From: Ferranicluibacter rubi
GTDB taxonomy: Bacteria > Pseudomonadota > Alphaproteobacteria > Rhizobiales > Rhizobiaceae
Length of the DNA: 64,000 nt
Reading direction: 5' to 3'
Assembly: GCF_011603255.1 (NCBI RefSeq)
Contig: NZ_JAANCM010000007.1
Coordinates: 186,001 to 250,000 of the forward strand
Translations under genes and position numbers: made by a program
Part shown: positions 8,631 through 16,705 of the stretch, piece after piece
Position numbering within the stretch: the first letter of the stretch is position 1
Layout: the number at the start of each line of letters is the position of its first letter
Notes under the pieces: model-generated
Databases searched by the model: none
The model's input: only the letters and a program-made list of their open reading frames with translations
What the model was told of the DNA's origin: nothing

Positions 8631-9779
8631 TTACACCACCTTCAACTGCGGCGCCTCGTTGACGACGGCACCCCGCCAAAGGTCGTCGCACAGCGTTTCC
8701 AGCCAGTTTGCAGCCTTTCGTGCGGCATCCGGATCGTGCAGGGAGCGCAGGATTTCCTGGTCAATCGCGTCGGCCGCATCGAGGAGCTGCTGCCAGCCGC
8801 GATAATCGCCCGGCCAGGCGGGTGCGGTGACGGCGGCGCCGAGAGCAACGAGCGCTTCGGCCTTGCGATGCTGTTCGGCGAAATAGCGCCATTCCGGCAT
8901 AATGACAAACTTGGAGCCTGCACGGGCGATCTCGTGAACGGTGTTGTCGCCGGCCGAGGCGACGACGACGTCGGCAGCGGCGATATGGTCGGTGACGTTC
9001 TCAACCCAGCCAAGTTCCTGCAGGTTGGCGAAATCGGTCTCATGGCCTTCGCGGTGGACGGGTCCGGCGACCAGCCAGAGAGCATCCGGCACGGCGCGCG
9101 CAGCAATGGTCAGAGGGGCAAGCGGCGTTCCGCTCCCGCCGCCGCCCGTCAGCACCAGAATAACCTTGCGGTCCTCGGCAAGGCCGAGCTTTGCGCGCGC
9201 TGCCTGCCGTGTCGGGACCGCGTCCCGCGTCGTGCAGAGCCCGCCGGTGTAGATGGTCTTGGCGCGGAGAGCCTGCGGATAATCGTCCTGCTCCAGGCGT
9301 GCATCGAACGGCGCGATCATACCGACACAAGCTTCGTAGGAGCCGATATGGCCGATATCACTGCGGTCGCCATGCATGCGGATCTGCACCGTCGGTGTGC
9401 TGACGATGCGGCCAAGCATGCCGATCTCGGCGGAGACATCGACCACGAACAGCCCGACGTCGCGATCATCGAGATGGTCGACGATGGTGCGCATCGTGCG
9501 GCGCATGGAGGGCAGACCGAGCGGTACGCAATGCATGACGGACGGCGTGGGCTCGGCGAAAAGACGCGGCGTCGGCACGGTCTCGCCGATCATGTTCGGC
9601 AGGGTGATAACCTCGATGCGCGGATCGGCCTTGGCGAAATGTTCTGGTCCTGCGGTGAGCACGGAAACGGGGCGATCCTTGCTGAAATGCTCGGCCATCG
9701 CCATTGTCCGATTGGCATGGCCACGGCCCTGATGATGGACGAAGAAAGAGATCGGTTTTTTCATGGATTTTGGTCCCAT
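8631..9779 (-). CDS. Glycosyltransferase, GT-B fold (family 28/MurG-like)
   Basis: 382 residues. The N-terminal GHANR-type loop (HHQGRGHANRTMAMA, about 15-29) and the C-terminal segment ASAGDNTVHEIARAGS near 280-295 match the donor-binding pattern of GT28/UGT-like enzymes. The start at 9779 overlaps the preceding stop by one base (TGATG), implying translational coupling. It presumably transfers a sugar from a nucleotide donor in the cytoplasm. Donor and acceptor are unknown. Confidence 0.75.
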   Translation of the reverse strand: MGPKSMKKPISFFVHHQGRGHANRTMAMAEHFSKDRPVSVLTAGPEHFAKADPRIEVITLPNMIGETVPTPRLFAEPTPSVMHCVPLGLPSMRRTMRTIVDHLDDRDVGLFVVDVSAEIGMLGRIVSTPTVQIRMHGDRSDIGHIGSYEACVGMIAPFDARLEQDDYPQALRAKTIYTGGLCTTRDAVPTRQAARAKLGLAEDRKVILVLTGGGGSGTPLAPLTIAARAVPDALWLVAGPVHREGHETDFANLQELGWVENVTDHIAAADVVVASAGDNTVHEIARAGSKFVIMPEWRYFAEQHRKAEALVALGAAVTAPAWPGDYRGWQQLLDAADAIDQEILRSLHDPDAARKAANWLETLCDDLWRGAVVNEAPQLKVV

Positions 9780-10654
9780 CAGGAAAAGAGAACGTGGTCG
9801 GGTTGTCGTGCGGCATCGGTTTCTTGGACGTCCGGGCGGCGAAGCAGACGAATGTCATCCGCTTCGCTCGTCCATGCGATCAGCTCCCGCTCCGCGAACT
9901 GCCCAAGCCAGTAGTCCATGCACCAGACGCCGTGCTTGGCGTGGTAGAGGCGGGCATTGCGCAGGATATGGTCGAAGTGCTGGAGCGGTGGAATATGGAC
10001 GGCGTGATGCTGGTGGTAGGCACGCGCGCCGCCGACGCGGTAGGTCGGTAGGCCGGCCCGCGCCGCTCTGCGCGCGAGGTCCGTCTCTTCACCACCATAG
10101 CCATAAAAGCATTCGTCCATGCCGCCTATGGAAAGCCACGTCGCCTTGCGCAATGCAAAGGATAAGCCCCAGAGCTGTCCGGAATCCGGCTCTTCCATAA
10201 CACCGATGTCAGGAAATGCAGGCTTGGAGGGGTGGGCGACGCCGTGCTCTTCGAGCGCCGCGAAATCCCCCGTGAAGATAGGCAGACCGCCCGGCAAGTA
10301 ATGGACGTCACCGAGCATGACGCCATCGTGCTGCGCGAGCGCCTGGGCGTAGGACGAGACTGTCGTTGGCGAGGGGATGCAATCGACATCGAGAAAGACG
10401 AGGTGCTCGCCCGACGCCGCCTCTGCCGCACGGTTGCGGGCAGCAGCCAGCGGCATGTCGTCACCACCGACGAAGACATGACGGACAGGGCACGACATGG
10501 CTGGTAATGCGTCGGCCGCTTCGGGTTGCATCCACGCGATCACGAGTTCGCACGGCGGCCTGCTCTGTTGCGACAGCCCCGTCATCAGCGCCCTCAGATG
10601 ATCCGCCCGGCCGCGGACGATCGTCAGGACACTTGCGGGGACCTCTGCCATCAT
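9779..10654 (-). CDS. Family 2 glycosyltransferase (GT-A)
   Basis: 291 residues. N-terminal GT2 fold: SVLTIVRGRADHLRALMTGL, then LVFLDVDCIPSP with the DxD-type motif near 92-94, then the GT2/galactosyltransferase-type C-terminal segment ECFYGYGGEETDLARRA near 180-196. I chose the ATG at 10654 because it overlaps the upstream stop as ATGA; a longer frame starting at 11128 would read through the neighbour in the wrong frame. The FYGYGGEETDL block resembles polypeptide/chondroitin-type GT2 enzymes. Substrate unknown. Confidence 0.8.
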   Translation of the reverse strand: MMAEVPASVLTIVRGRADHLRALMTGLSQQSRPPCELVIAWMQPEAADALPAMSCPVRHVFVGGDDMPLAAARNRAAEAASGEHLVFLDVDCIPSPTTVSSYAQALAQHDGVMLGDVHYLPGGLPIFTGDFAALEEHGVAHPSKPAFPDIGVMEEPDSGQLWGLSFALRKATWLSIGGMDECFYGYGGEETDLARRAARAGLPTYRVGGARAYHQHHAVHIPPLQHFDHILRNARLYHAKHGVWCMDYWLGQFAERELIAWTSEADDIRLLRRPDVQETDAARQPDHVLFS

Positions 10655-12717
10655 ACTGGCAGACCTGCAGCCTTGGCCTTGTTGCGGAAGTGGAGAACCC
10701 CTTCGATAATGCCGGCGGCGTGGGTGTTTGAGGCGATGTAGGAATGCTTCAGCGCCGGAAGCTTGCCGAGATTGTCGGAGTAGTTGGCGACGATGATCGA
10801 CTGCGGGATGGCCTGCAACATCTCGATATCGTTGCCGCTGTCGCCCGCGACGAAAACGGCATTTTCCGCCAGGCCGTAGCGGCGGCGCACATGATCGACC
10901 GCCGTGCCTTTGGACGCCCTGATCGGCAGAATATCCAGATAGCGCTTGTGGCTGTGGATGACGGAGGCGAGCACGCCCGCATTTTGAAGTGCTGATCGAA
11001 CGCGCTCGACGGTCGCATGGGTGCCGTCGCTGAAATAGCTGAGCTTGAAGTCGCGCTGCTCGAGCGGCGCCTGCGGCGTCAGGCCGGATACGCCGCGTAG
11101 CACCCGCTCGACCGCCGAGCGCTGCCAATTGCCGGCAATCGCCTTCAGCCAGCCCTCGTCCTGCTCATAGGAAACGCCGTTCTCCGACAGAGTGTAAATC
11201 TCCGACCCGACGGAGGTGATCATCACCTCGGGGCGGGGTACGTCCTGCTGTTCGAGAACCGCCATGGCGCTGTGAAAGGAGCGGCCTGTCGCGACGCCGA
11301 AGGCGAGGTTCTCCTGCATGCGACGCCAGTTACCGAAGGCGTGGAGATGCGGAACGGAGCCGACAAGCGTGTTGTCGATGTCGCTGATCAGAAGCTGGAT
11401 AGCCCGCTGGACGGGCATTTCCGGCGGGCGCACGAGATCGCGCACAAGTCCGTGATAGCGGGTGACGTGCCGTTCCCAGTCGTAGGTCTTCACGGCCCTG
11501 TCGCCGGAGGCGGAGAAGCGGTCCCACATCTCTGCGCTGCGAAAGATCTGCAGCAGGGCATCGGCAATGCCACTGGCGTCGCGCGGATCGACCAGCAGGC
11601 CATTGCCGCAGGTCTCGATGATGTCGTTCGGGCCGCCGCTGTCGGTCGCGACCAGCGGCAGGCCGACGGCGGCTGCCTCCAGCAGCGTCAAGCCGAAGGG
11701 TTCGTTGAAGGCGGGGTTGACGAAGACGCCGCGCCGATCCCGGGCATAGGCGTAATAGGCGGGGATGTCCTCGCCACGATGGCTCTTGGGATAGGCAACT
11801 TTGCCGTAGAGATCGTAGCGATCGATGAGGCGCAGGAGCTCGCGGAGGTTTGCTGCCATATCCGCCTCGAGCGCATCGATATCGTCGCGCGAGCCCGCGA
11901 CGATCACGAGATTGGCCGCGGCCTGCAAGGGTTTCGACTTGCCGTAGGCCTCGATCAGGCCCGCAAGGTTCTTCTTGGCGACGGGCCGCGCGATGGCGAG
12001 GATGACGGGCTTCTCCGGCTCGACCAGAAACCGGGCCATCTCCCGTTCGACCACGGGGGAGGACGCCGCGCCACGAAACGCCTTGAGGTCGCTGCCCGGC
12101 GGCAGCACGCGGATCTTGCCGGGGTCATAGGTATCGTAGGCCTTGTATTGCAACTCCGCCTCGTCGCGGGAGGATGCGATGACGAGGGAGGCTCTGGCCA
12201 GCGCCAGCTCTTCCGCCGCGATCCGCTCGACAAAGCCACGATCGGACAGGCAGGAGGGCAGGGCCTTCTGCTTGACCTTACCGAGCGAGTGGCCGGTAAA
12301 GACGAAGGGAATGCCGAGCGCATCCTCGACGCGTGCCGCCACCACGGCCGCATCGGCGTAATGAGCATGAAGGATGTCCGGCCTGGTGCTGCCCGCTAAG
12401 ATGTGCGCGATCAGGCCAGCGGCAAAGCTGTCGATTTCCGTGTGCAGGTCCTCTTTTGCGAGGTAACCTGGATGCGTCGTGGGAAAGCGGATGATGCTGG
12501 TCGTACCATCGACGCTCTCGACCGGCTTGATGTAATCTTTTCCAAACCCTTCGAAGGCGCGCGTGGCGATGACGATGCGCTCGGCTTGGCCGGTGCTACT
12601 GCAAGCTTCGACCAGATCCAGCAGATAGCGGATGTGTCCACCTGTATCCGTCGTCAGTCCATATTCGACATTGTTTCCGCGGAGGCACCCTTGAAGTGCG
12701 ACGTGAAGAACGAACAT
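10651..12717 (-). CDS. Fused sucrose-phosphate-synthase-like GT4 and HAD phosphatase (possibly mannosylfructose-type)
   Basis: 688 residues. About 1-430 is a GT4 glycosyltransferase of the sucrose-phosphate-synthase type: YGLTTDTGGHIRYLLDL near 18-34, HAHYADAAVVA near 115, and EPFGLTLLEAAAVGLP near 340. About 440-688 is a HAD phosphatase of the sucrose-phosphatase type, with nucleophile motif ISDIDNTLVGS and a late GDSGNDIEML motif. Such fusions make a sugar-phosphate disaccharide and dephosphorylate it. In Agrobacterium, related separate proteins make mannosylfructose, so sucrose or mannosylfructose are both possible. It leads a four-gene operon of glycosyltransferases. Confidence 0.85.
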   Translation of the reverse strand: MFVLHVALQGCLRGNNVEYGLTTDTGGHIRYLLDLVEACSSTGQAERIVIATRAFEGFGKDYIKPVESVDGTTSIIRFPTTHPGYLAKEDLHTEIDSFAAGLIAHILAGSTRPDILHAHYADAAVVAARVEDALGIPFVFTGHSLGKVKQKALPSCLSDRGFVERIAAEELALARASLVIASSRDEAELQYKAYDTYDPGKIRVLPPGSDLKAFRGAASSPVVEREMARFLVEPEKPVILAIARPVAKKNLAGLIEAYGKSKPLQAAANLVIVAGSRDDIDALEADMAANLRELLRLIDRYDLYGKVAYPKSHRGEDIPAYYAYARDRRGVFVNPAFNEPFGLTLLEAAAVGLPLVATDSGGPNDIIETCGNGLLVDPRDASGIADALLQIFRSAEMWDRFSASGDRAVKTYDWERHVTRYHGLVRDLVRPPEMPVQRAIQLLISDIDNTLVGSVPHLHAFGNWRRMQENLAFGVATGRSFHSAMAVLEQQDVPRPEVMITSVGSEIYTLSENGVSYEQDEGWLKAIAGNWQRSAVERVLRGVSGLTPQAPLEQRDFKLSYFSDGTHATVERVRSALQNAGVLASVIHSHKRYLDILPIRASKGTAVDHVRRRYGLAENAVFVAGDSGNDIEMLQAIPQSIIVANYSDNLGKLPALKHSYIASNTHAAGIIEGVLHFRNKAKAAGLPV

Positions 12718-12747
12718 ACATGATCTCCCGTGCAGTCAGGACCTTAA

Positions 12748-13818
12748 ATGCCGAACCACGACCGTGAACCGAGTGAGCCGCTAAAAGTTGCACAGGTTGC
12801 ACCAAGTATTTTTCCCGTGCCTCCGCTCAACCATGGCGGGACGGAGCGGGTGATCCACGACCTCTCCGTCGAGTTGCAAGCGCTCGGCTGCGAGGTGACG
12901 CTGTTTGCACCCTCCGACAGCACCTGCCCCGTGCCTCGGGTCGGCGCGCTGCCGAGCCTGCAATTCCTTGAAAAAAAATATGATTCTGTGCCGCCATCGA
13001 TCCCGTCCGTGCTGGAAACGGTTCGTATGGAAGAGGTGCGCCGCGCGCTGTCCACCTTCGATATCGTGCATTTCCACGGCGAGTTCTTCCACGCCGTGAC
13101 GCTGGGTGAAAAACGCAAGACATCTCTGACGACCATCCACTGGCGCGTCGATGAACTCGACCGTGAGTTGTTTTTCTCCGCCTTCCCGGATCTGCCCGTT
13201 GCGGCCATCTCGCACGCGCAGGAACAGGCGCTGCCAAAATCCAATCGCGCGGGCATCGTGCTGCATGGCGTCGATCCCGCGCGCTTTAAACCGAACGACA
13301 CGCCGGAGCCCTATCTCGCCTTCATCGGTCGCATGACCGATCAGAAGCGCCCGGATGTCGCGATACGGGTGGCACAAGCGGCAGGCCGGCCCATTCGTCT
13401 GGCCGGAACCGTCGATGTCGGCAACCCGCTCTACTTCGATACCTATGTCAGACCCGGCCTTTCACCGACCGCCGAATATATTGGCCCCGTCGATGACGTC
13501 GCCAAGAACGTCCTGCTTCGCGGCGCAAGCGCACTGCTCTTTCCCATCGACTGGCCGGAGCCGTTCGGGCTCGTGATGATCGAGGCGATGGCCTGCGGCA
13601 CGCCTGTCATCGCCTGGAACCGGGGCTCTGTGCCCGAGGTCGTGGAGCACGGCGTGACCGGCTTCATTGTCGACAGCGAAGAAGAGGCGGTGGCGGCTAT
13701 CGGGCAGATCGACCGGCTTGATCGGCGCGCGATCCGTGAACGCTTCGAGCAGCGTTTCACCGCCCGGCGCATGGCGCAGGACTATCTGGAGATCTATCGA
13801 AGGTTGCTCCAGCGATGA
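12748..13818 (+). CDS. Family 4 glycosyltransferase
   Basis: 356 residues. N-terminal acceptor domain with PPLNHGGTERVIHDLS near 28-43; C-terminal GT4 domain with FIGRMTDQKRPD near 191-202 and EPFGLVMIEAMACGTPVIAW near 271-290, which holds the EX7E-type donor-binding motif. Retaining enzyme using a nucleotide-sugar donor, cytoplasmic. AGGA lies eight bases before the ATG. Only 30 bases separate it from the divergent fused synthase/phosphatase gene, so the two operons probably share a compact promoter region reaching into coding sequence. Confidence 0.88.
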   Translation: MPNHDREPSEPLKVAQVAPSIFPVPPLNHGGTERVIHDLSVELQALGCEVTLFAPSDSTCPVPRVGALPSLQFLEKKYDSVPPSIPSVLETVRMEEVRRALSTFDIVHFHGEFFHAVTLGEKRKTSLTTIHWRVDELDRELFFSAFPDLPVAAISHAQEQALPKSNRAGIVLHGVDPARFKPNDTPEPYLAFIGRMTDQKRPDVAIRVAQAAGRPIRLAGTVDVGNPLYFDTYVRPGLSPTAEYIGPVDDVAKNVLLRGASALLFPIDWPEPFGLVMIEAMACGTPVIAWNRGSVPEVVEHGVTGFIVDSEEEAVAAIGQIDRLDRRAIRERFEQRFTARRMAQDYLEIYRRLLQR

Positions 13819-15020
13819 TGCGCACGGCCCTGATCGCCTGGGATTACCCACCATCCCCAAGCGGACTGTCCACCGCCACCCGCGAAATCGCGGAGAGCCT
13901 TCTGGCGCAAGGCTGCGAGGTCACGGTGTTTTCCGGCGACAGAAGCGACGCGCGCATGAGCGACGGCGTACGCATCATCGGCTGCGCTATCCCAGAGCGT
14001 TCGCGGCTTGGGCGCCTGCGCACCTATGCCGGCATCGGCCATCTCGCGGCACCTCGGCGGTTTCGCGATGCGGTGCTCACCGCGCATGCCACGACGCCGT
14101 TCGACGTGGTGGAGGCGACCAACTGGTATGCGCCGGCCGTGCTGCTGGCCGGGCGCCGGGATCTCCCGCTCGTTACGCGCAACTCGACGCCCGCCTCCTG
14201 GTCGCGCGAAAGCCGGCTATCTCCCCGCAACCGGTTGGATGCCTGGGTGGCGGATATGCTGGAGCGCCGGCAGGCGATCGGCAGTGCGGCGCTGATATCA
14301 AACACATCCGATCACGGGCGGCGGATCGCCGAGCTTTACCGTCTGGACTCACGCCGCCCGCACGCGACCATCGGCTTGTCCTTGCCACAAGCGCTGCTGA
14401 CGCGGGCAGGCGAGGCGGAGTATCCGCCTCATGAGGAACCGCTCCGCATTCTCTTCGTCGGCAGGGCCGAAGCACGGAAGGGTTTTCACGAATTCATGGA
14501 TGCCACTGCTCGCGTCGCCGAAGACGCCGATGCAGGCCTCGTGCCGGATTTTCAGGTGGATCTGCTGGGTGTGCCCGCAAGCGACCTGCCGGAGACATTG
14601 CCAGCCAGCGCACGCCGGCGCATTCATGCGCTCGGGCGGCAGCCCGACGCGGTGCTATTCGATCTTTACGAAGCCGCCCATATTGTTTCAGCGCCTTCGC
14701 GCTACGAAAGTTTCGGCCTCGTCTATCAGGAAGCGATCGCCTTTGGCCGCCCCATTCTCGCATCAACCGAAGACCCAAGCGCGCGGGAATTTATCGGCGA
14801 GACCGGCGCAGGCGTGCTGGCCTCGGCGACGGAGGGCGGAGCCATTGCGGAACGCCTGCGCGAAATGCTGGCGTCCGCCGCTCTTCGCGCGCGCCTCCGT
14901 GAGAAAGCGCTTGAGGCCGCGGGAACCTTCACGCGCGCCACACTCGGCCGCCAGACGCTTGAGGTTTACAAGCAGGCGATTGCCGGCGATCGTGACACCG
15001 GATCGGCGAGGGCTTTATGA
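13815..15020 (+). CDS. Family 4 glycosyltransferase
   Basis: 401 residues. The start overlaps the previous stop (ATGA). The N-terminus WDYPPSPSGLSTATREIAES is typical of GT4 acceptor domains. The C-terminal part shows ILFVGRAEARKGFHEFMDA near 211-229 and APSRYESFGLVYQEAIAFGR near 294-313, the GT4 donor motif. It is co-translated with a second GT4 and a GT29-like protein, so these enzymes presumably act in sequence on one glycan. Donor and acceptor unknown. Confidence 0.87.
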   Translation: MMRTALIAWDYPPSPSGLSTATREIAESLLAQGCEVTVFSGDRSDARMSDGVRIIGCAIPERSRLGRLRTYAGIGHLAAPRRFRDAVLTAHATTPFDVVEATNWYAPAVLLAGRRDLPLVTRNSTPASWSRESRLSPRNRLDAWVADMLERRQAIGSAALISNTSDHGRRIAELYRLDSRRPHATIGLSLPQALLTRAGEAEYPPHEEPLRILFVGRAEARKGFHEFMDATARVAEDADAGLVPDFQVDLLGVPASDLPETLPASARRRIHALGRQPDAVLFDLYEAAHIVSAPSRYESFGLVYQEAIAFGRPILASTEDPSAREFIGETGAGVLASATEGGAIAERLREMLASAALRARLREKALEAAGTFTRATLGRQTLEVYKQAIAGDRDTGSARAL

Positions 15021-15595
15021 AGCGGACCGCAATCATCGGCAACGCGCCGGAGTTCGATGGCACGGATCTCGATCTCGACGGCTACGATCGCGTCGTCAGG
15101 TTCAACAATACGGCCGGGCTCGGGTCTACGAGCGGCACAAAGACCTCCGAACTTGTGCTGGTCAGCCGGGGCGGACAGCCGGCGGAATGGCTCGCCGATC
15201 CTGCATTTACGCAGCGAAAGGCCGTGCGGGATGCTGAGCGCGTCACGCTCGTCTTTCCACCGTCGGAAAAACCGGAAGACGAGTGCCATGCCGAAGGCCT
15301 TCGCGAGCATCTTGGCCCGCTCGGCAAGGACATCGGATCGATCGATGCGGCGACGGAGAGCAGGGCGCGCGCGTCGCTGCTGGCACATGGCGCCCTGTCG
15401 ACCTCTGCTCTCAGTTCCGGCTTTCTCTACAGTTTCAGGACACTGGAGGCCGAGGACTCCAGATCCTCATCGTTCGACATCTTTGGCTTCGGCTTCGATG
15501 GTTGGGACGGGCATGCCTGGAGCGCCGAACGCTCGTGGTTCGAGGCTGCTCACAAGGCCGGCTGGCTCGTCCTGCACCCCTTGGCGAAGCGCTGA
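15017..15595 (+). CDS. GT29 (sialyltransferase-like) protein, short bacterial form
   Basis: 192 residues, overlapping the previous stop by 4 bases. Two stretches resemble sialyltransferase motifs: near residues 4-36, IIGNAP then DGYDRVVRFNNTA (motif L-like), and near 129-150, SSGFLYSF followed by FDIFGFGF (motif S/III-like). The family transfers CMP-activated acidic sugars. No CMP-sialate synthesis gene is present in the window, so the donor may be another nucleotide sugar or be made elsewhere. It is much shorter than animal enzymes, which have membrane stems that this protein lacks. Confidence 0.6.
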   Translation: MKRTAIIGNAPEFDGTDLDLDGYDRVVRFNNTAGLGSTSGTKTSELVLVSRGGQPAEWLADPAFTQRKAVRDAERVTLVFPPSEKPEDECHAEGLREHLGPLGKDIGSIDAATESRARASLLAHGALSTSALSSGFLYSFRTLEAEDSRSSSFDIFGFGFDGWDGHAWSAERSWFEAAHKAGWLVLHPLAKR

Positions 15596-15619
15596 CGCAG
15601 GATCAGGCAGGAATACCGC

Positions 15620-16615
15620 ATGCCAGACGCCATAACAGCCCGCTGTCCGCTTTGCCGAGCGCGTGGCATCGAGCCGACATCGCGCACCTTGCAGAGCGGC
15701 AATGTCGTTCGTGCATTTTCATATGCCTGCTCCCACTGCGGCTTGTTGCTGGATGAGCCCGCCATCATGCTCGCTCCCACGCAAAACGATACGCTCTTTC
15801 GCGATCTCTGCGCCCGGAAGCCTACGTTGAAGCATCCCGGTAATCCATTCGGTTGCGACATCTATACGATGCGCACGATCGCAACCCGGTTCGGCCTCGC
15901 CGCCACGCCAGAAAATGCCATGCAGGCGCACGAACTCCGTCATCCGCATGGCACGCTCTCGGCGGAGGCTGATCTCGTGTCACTGCGCGCGCTTGCACCG
16001 ACACCTTTTTCGGTCGGTATTATGTGCACCGAACGGGAGGCGGATGCCGTCCTGGAGACGGCAGCGCTCTACCGGTCCTGGGCGGATGCGGTCATCGTTC
16101 TGATCGATCGCGCCGGAGAGACATCCGAGCCCCGACAGGAAGGCGACGACGGCTTCGTCAGCGTGTTCTCACACCCGCTGAACGGCCATTTCGCCAACCA
16201 ACGAAATGCGCTGCAAGCCCTCTGCCGAACCTCATGGATGTTTCAGTTGGATGCGGACGAAGACATTTCGCCGAAGCTTGGGGAAACTCTGACGCGGCTC
16301 GCCACGCTCGCCGACCGGCAAGGCGCCGTCTCCATCGGCCTTCCGCGCCAAAATCTGGTCAATGGTCGTCTTTCCGATCTCTACCCGGATGTGCAATATC
16401 GCCTCAACCGGCGCGAGGTCGTCTACGAGGGCATCGTCCACGAGCGCCCTGTTCGGATCTGGCAGAAGAGTTTCATTGCGCTTTCCGGCGCCATCCAGCA
16501 CCACCTTACTGCGGAGCATGTCGCCCGGAGATCGAAAGCTTATGAGGGGCTGAAACCCGGTGGCGGACGCCTTTTCGAGGAACAGGCACTCCAGCGTGCC
16601 TTCTCGGCGGAGTGA
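15620..16615 (+). CDS. Family 2-type glycosyltransferase with N-terminal zinc ribbon
   Basis: 331 residues. Residues about 9-50 contain two Cys pairs (CPLC and CSHC) in the arrangement of a zinc ribbon. The rest looks like a GT2 domain with MFQLDADEDISPKL near 211-224, providing a DxDxD-type metal site, and an RLNRREVVYEGIVHERP stretch near 260, common in SunS/WaaE-like glycosyltransferases. It starts after AGGAA, 24 bases after the GT29-like gene. The zinc-ribbon fusion is unusual and might serve partner or substrate binding. Confidence 0.65.
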   Translation: MPDAITARCPLCRARGIEPTSRTLQSGNVVRAFSYACSHCGLLLDEPAIMLAPTQNDTLFRDLCARKPTLKHPGNPFGCDIYTMRTIATRFGLAATPENAMQAHELRHPHGTLSAEADLVSLRALAPTPFSVGIMCTEREADAVLETAALYRSWADAVIVLIDRAGETSEPRQEGDDGFVSVFSHPLNGHFANQRNALQALCRTSWMFQLDADEDISPKLGETLTRLATLADRQGAVSIGLPRQNLVNGRLSDLYPDVQYRLNRREVVYEGIVHERPVRIWQKSFIALSGAIQHHLTAEHVARRSKAYEGLKPGGGRLFEEQALQRAFSAE

Positions 16616-16705
16616 CCAGCACGATGAGGGCTCGCGTCAGTTTCTCCGCGTCAGGAACAAAGAGTCCGTACCGCAGTTCGTTGCGCTGAAACCGGAGACC
16701 TCATT

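Noticed and set aside
8613-9914. 433-residue plus-strand frame opposite the GT28-like gene
   Set aside because: Antisense shadow; the minus-strand gene has the GT-B motifs and coupled start.
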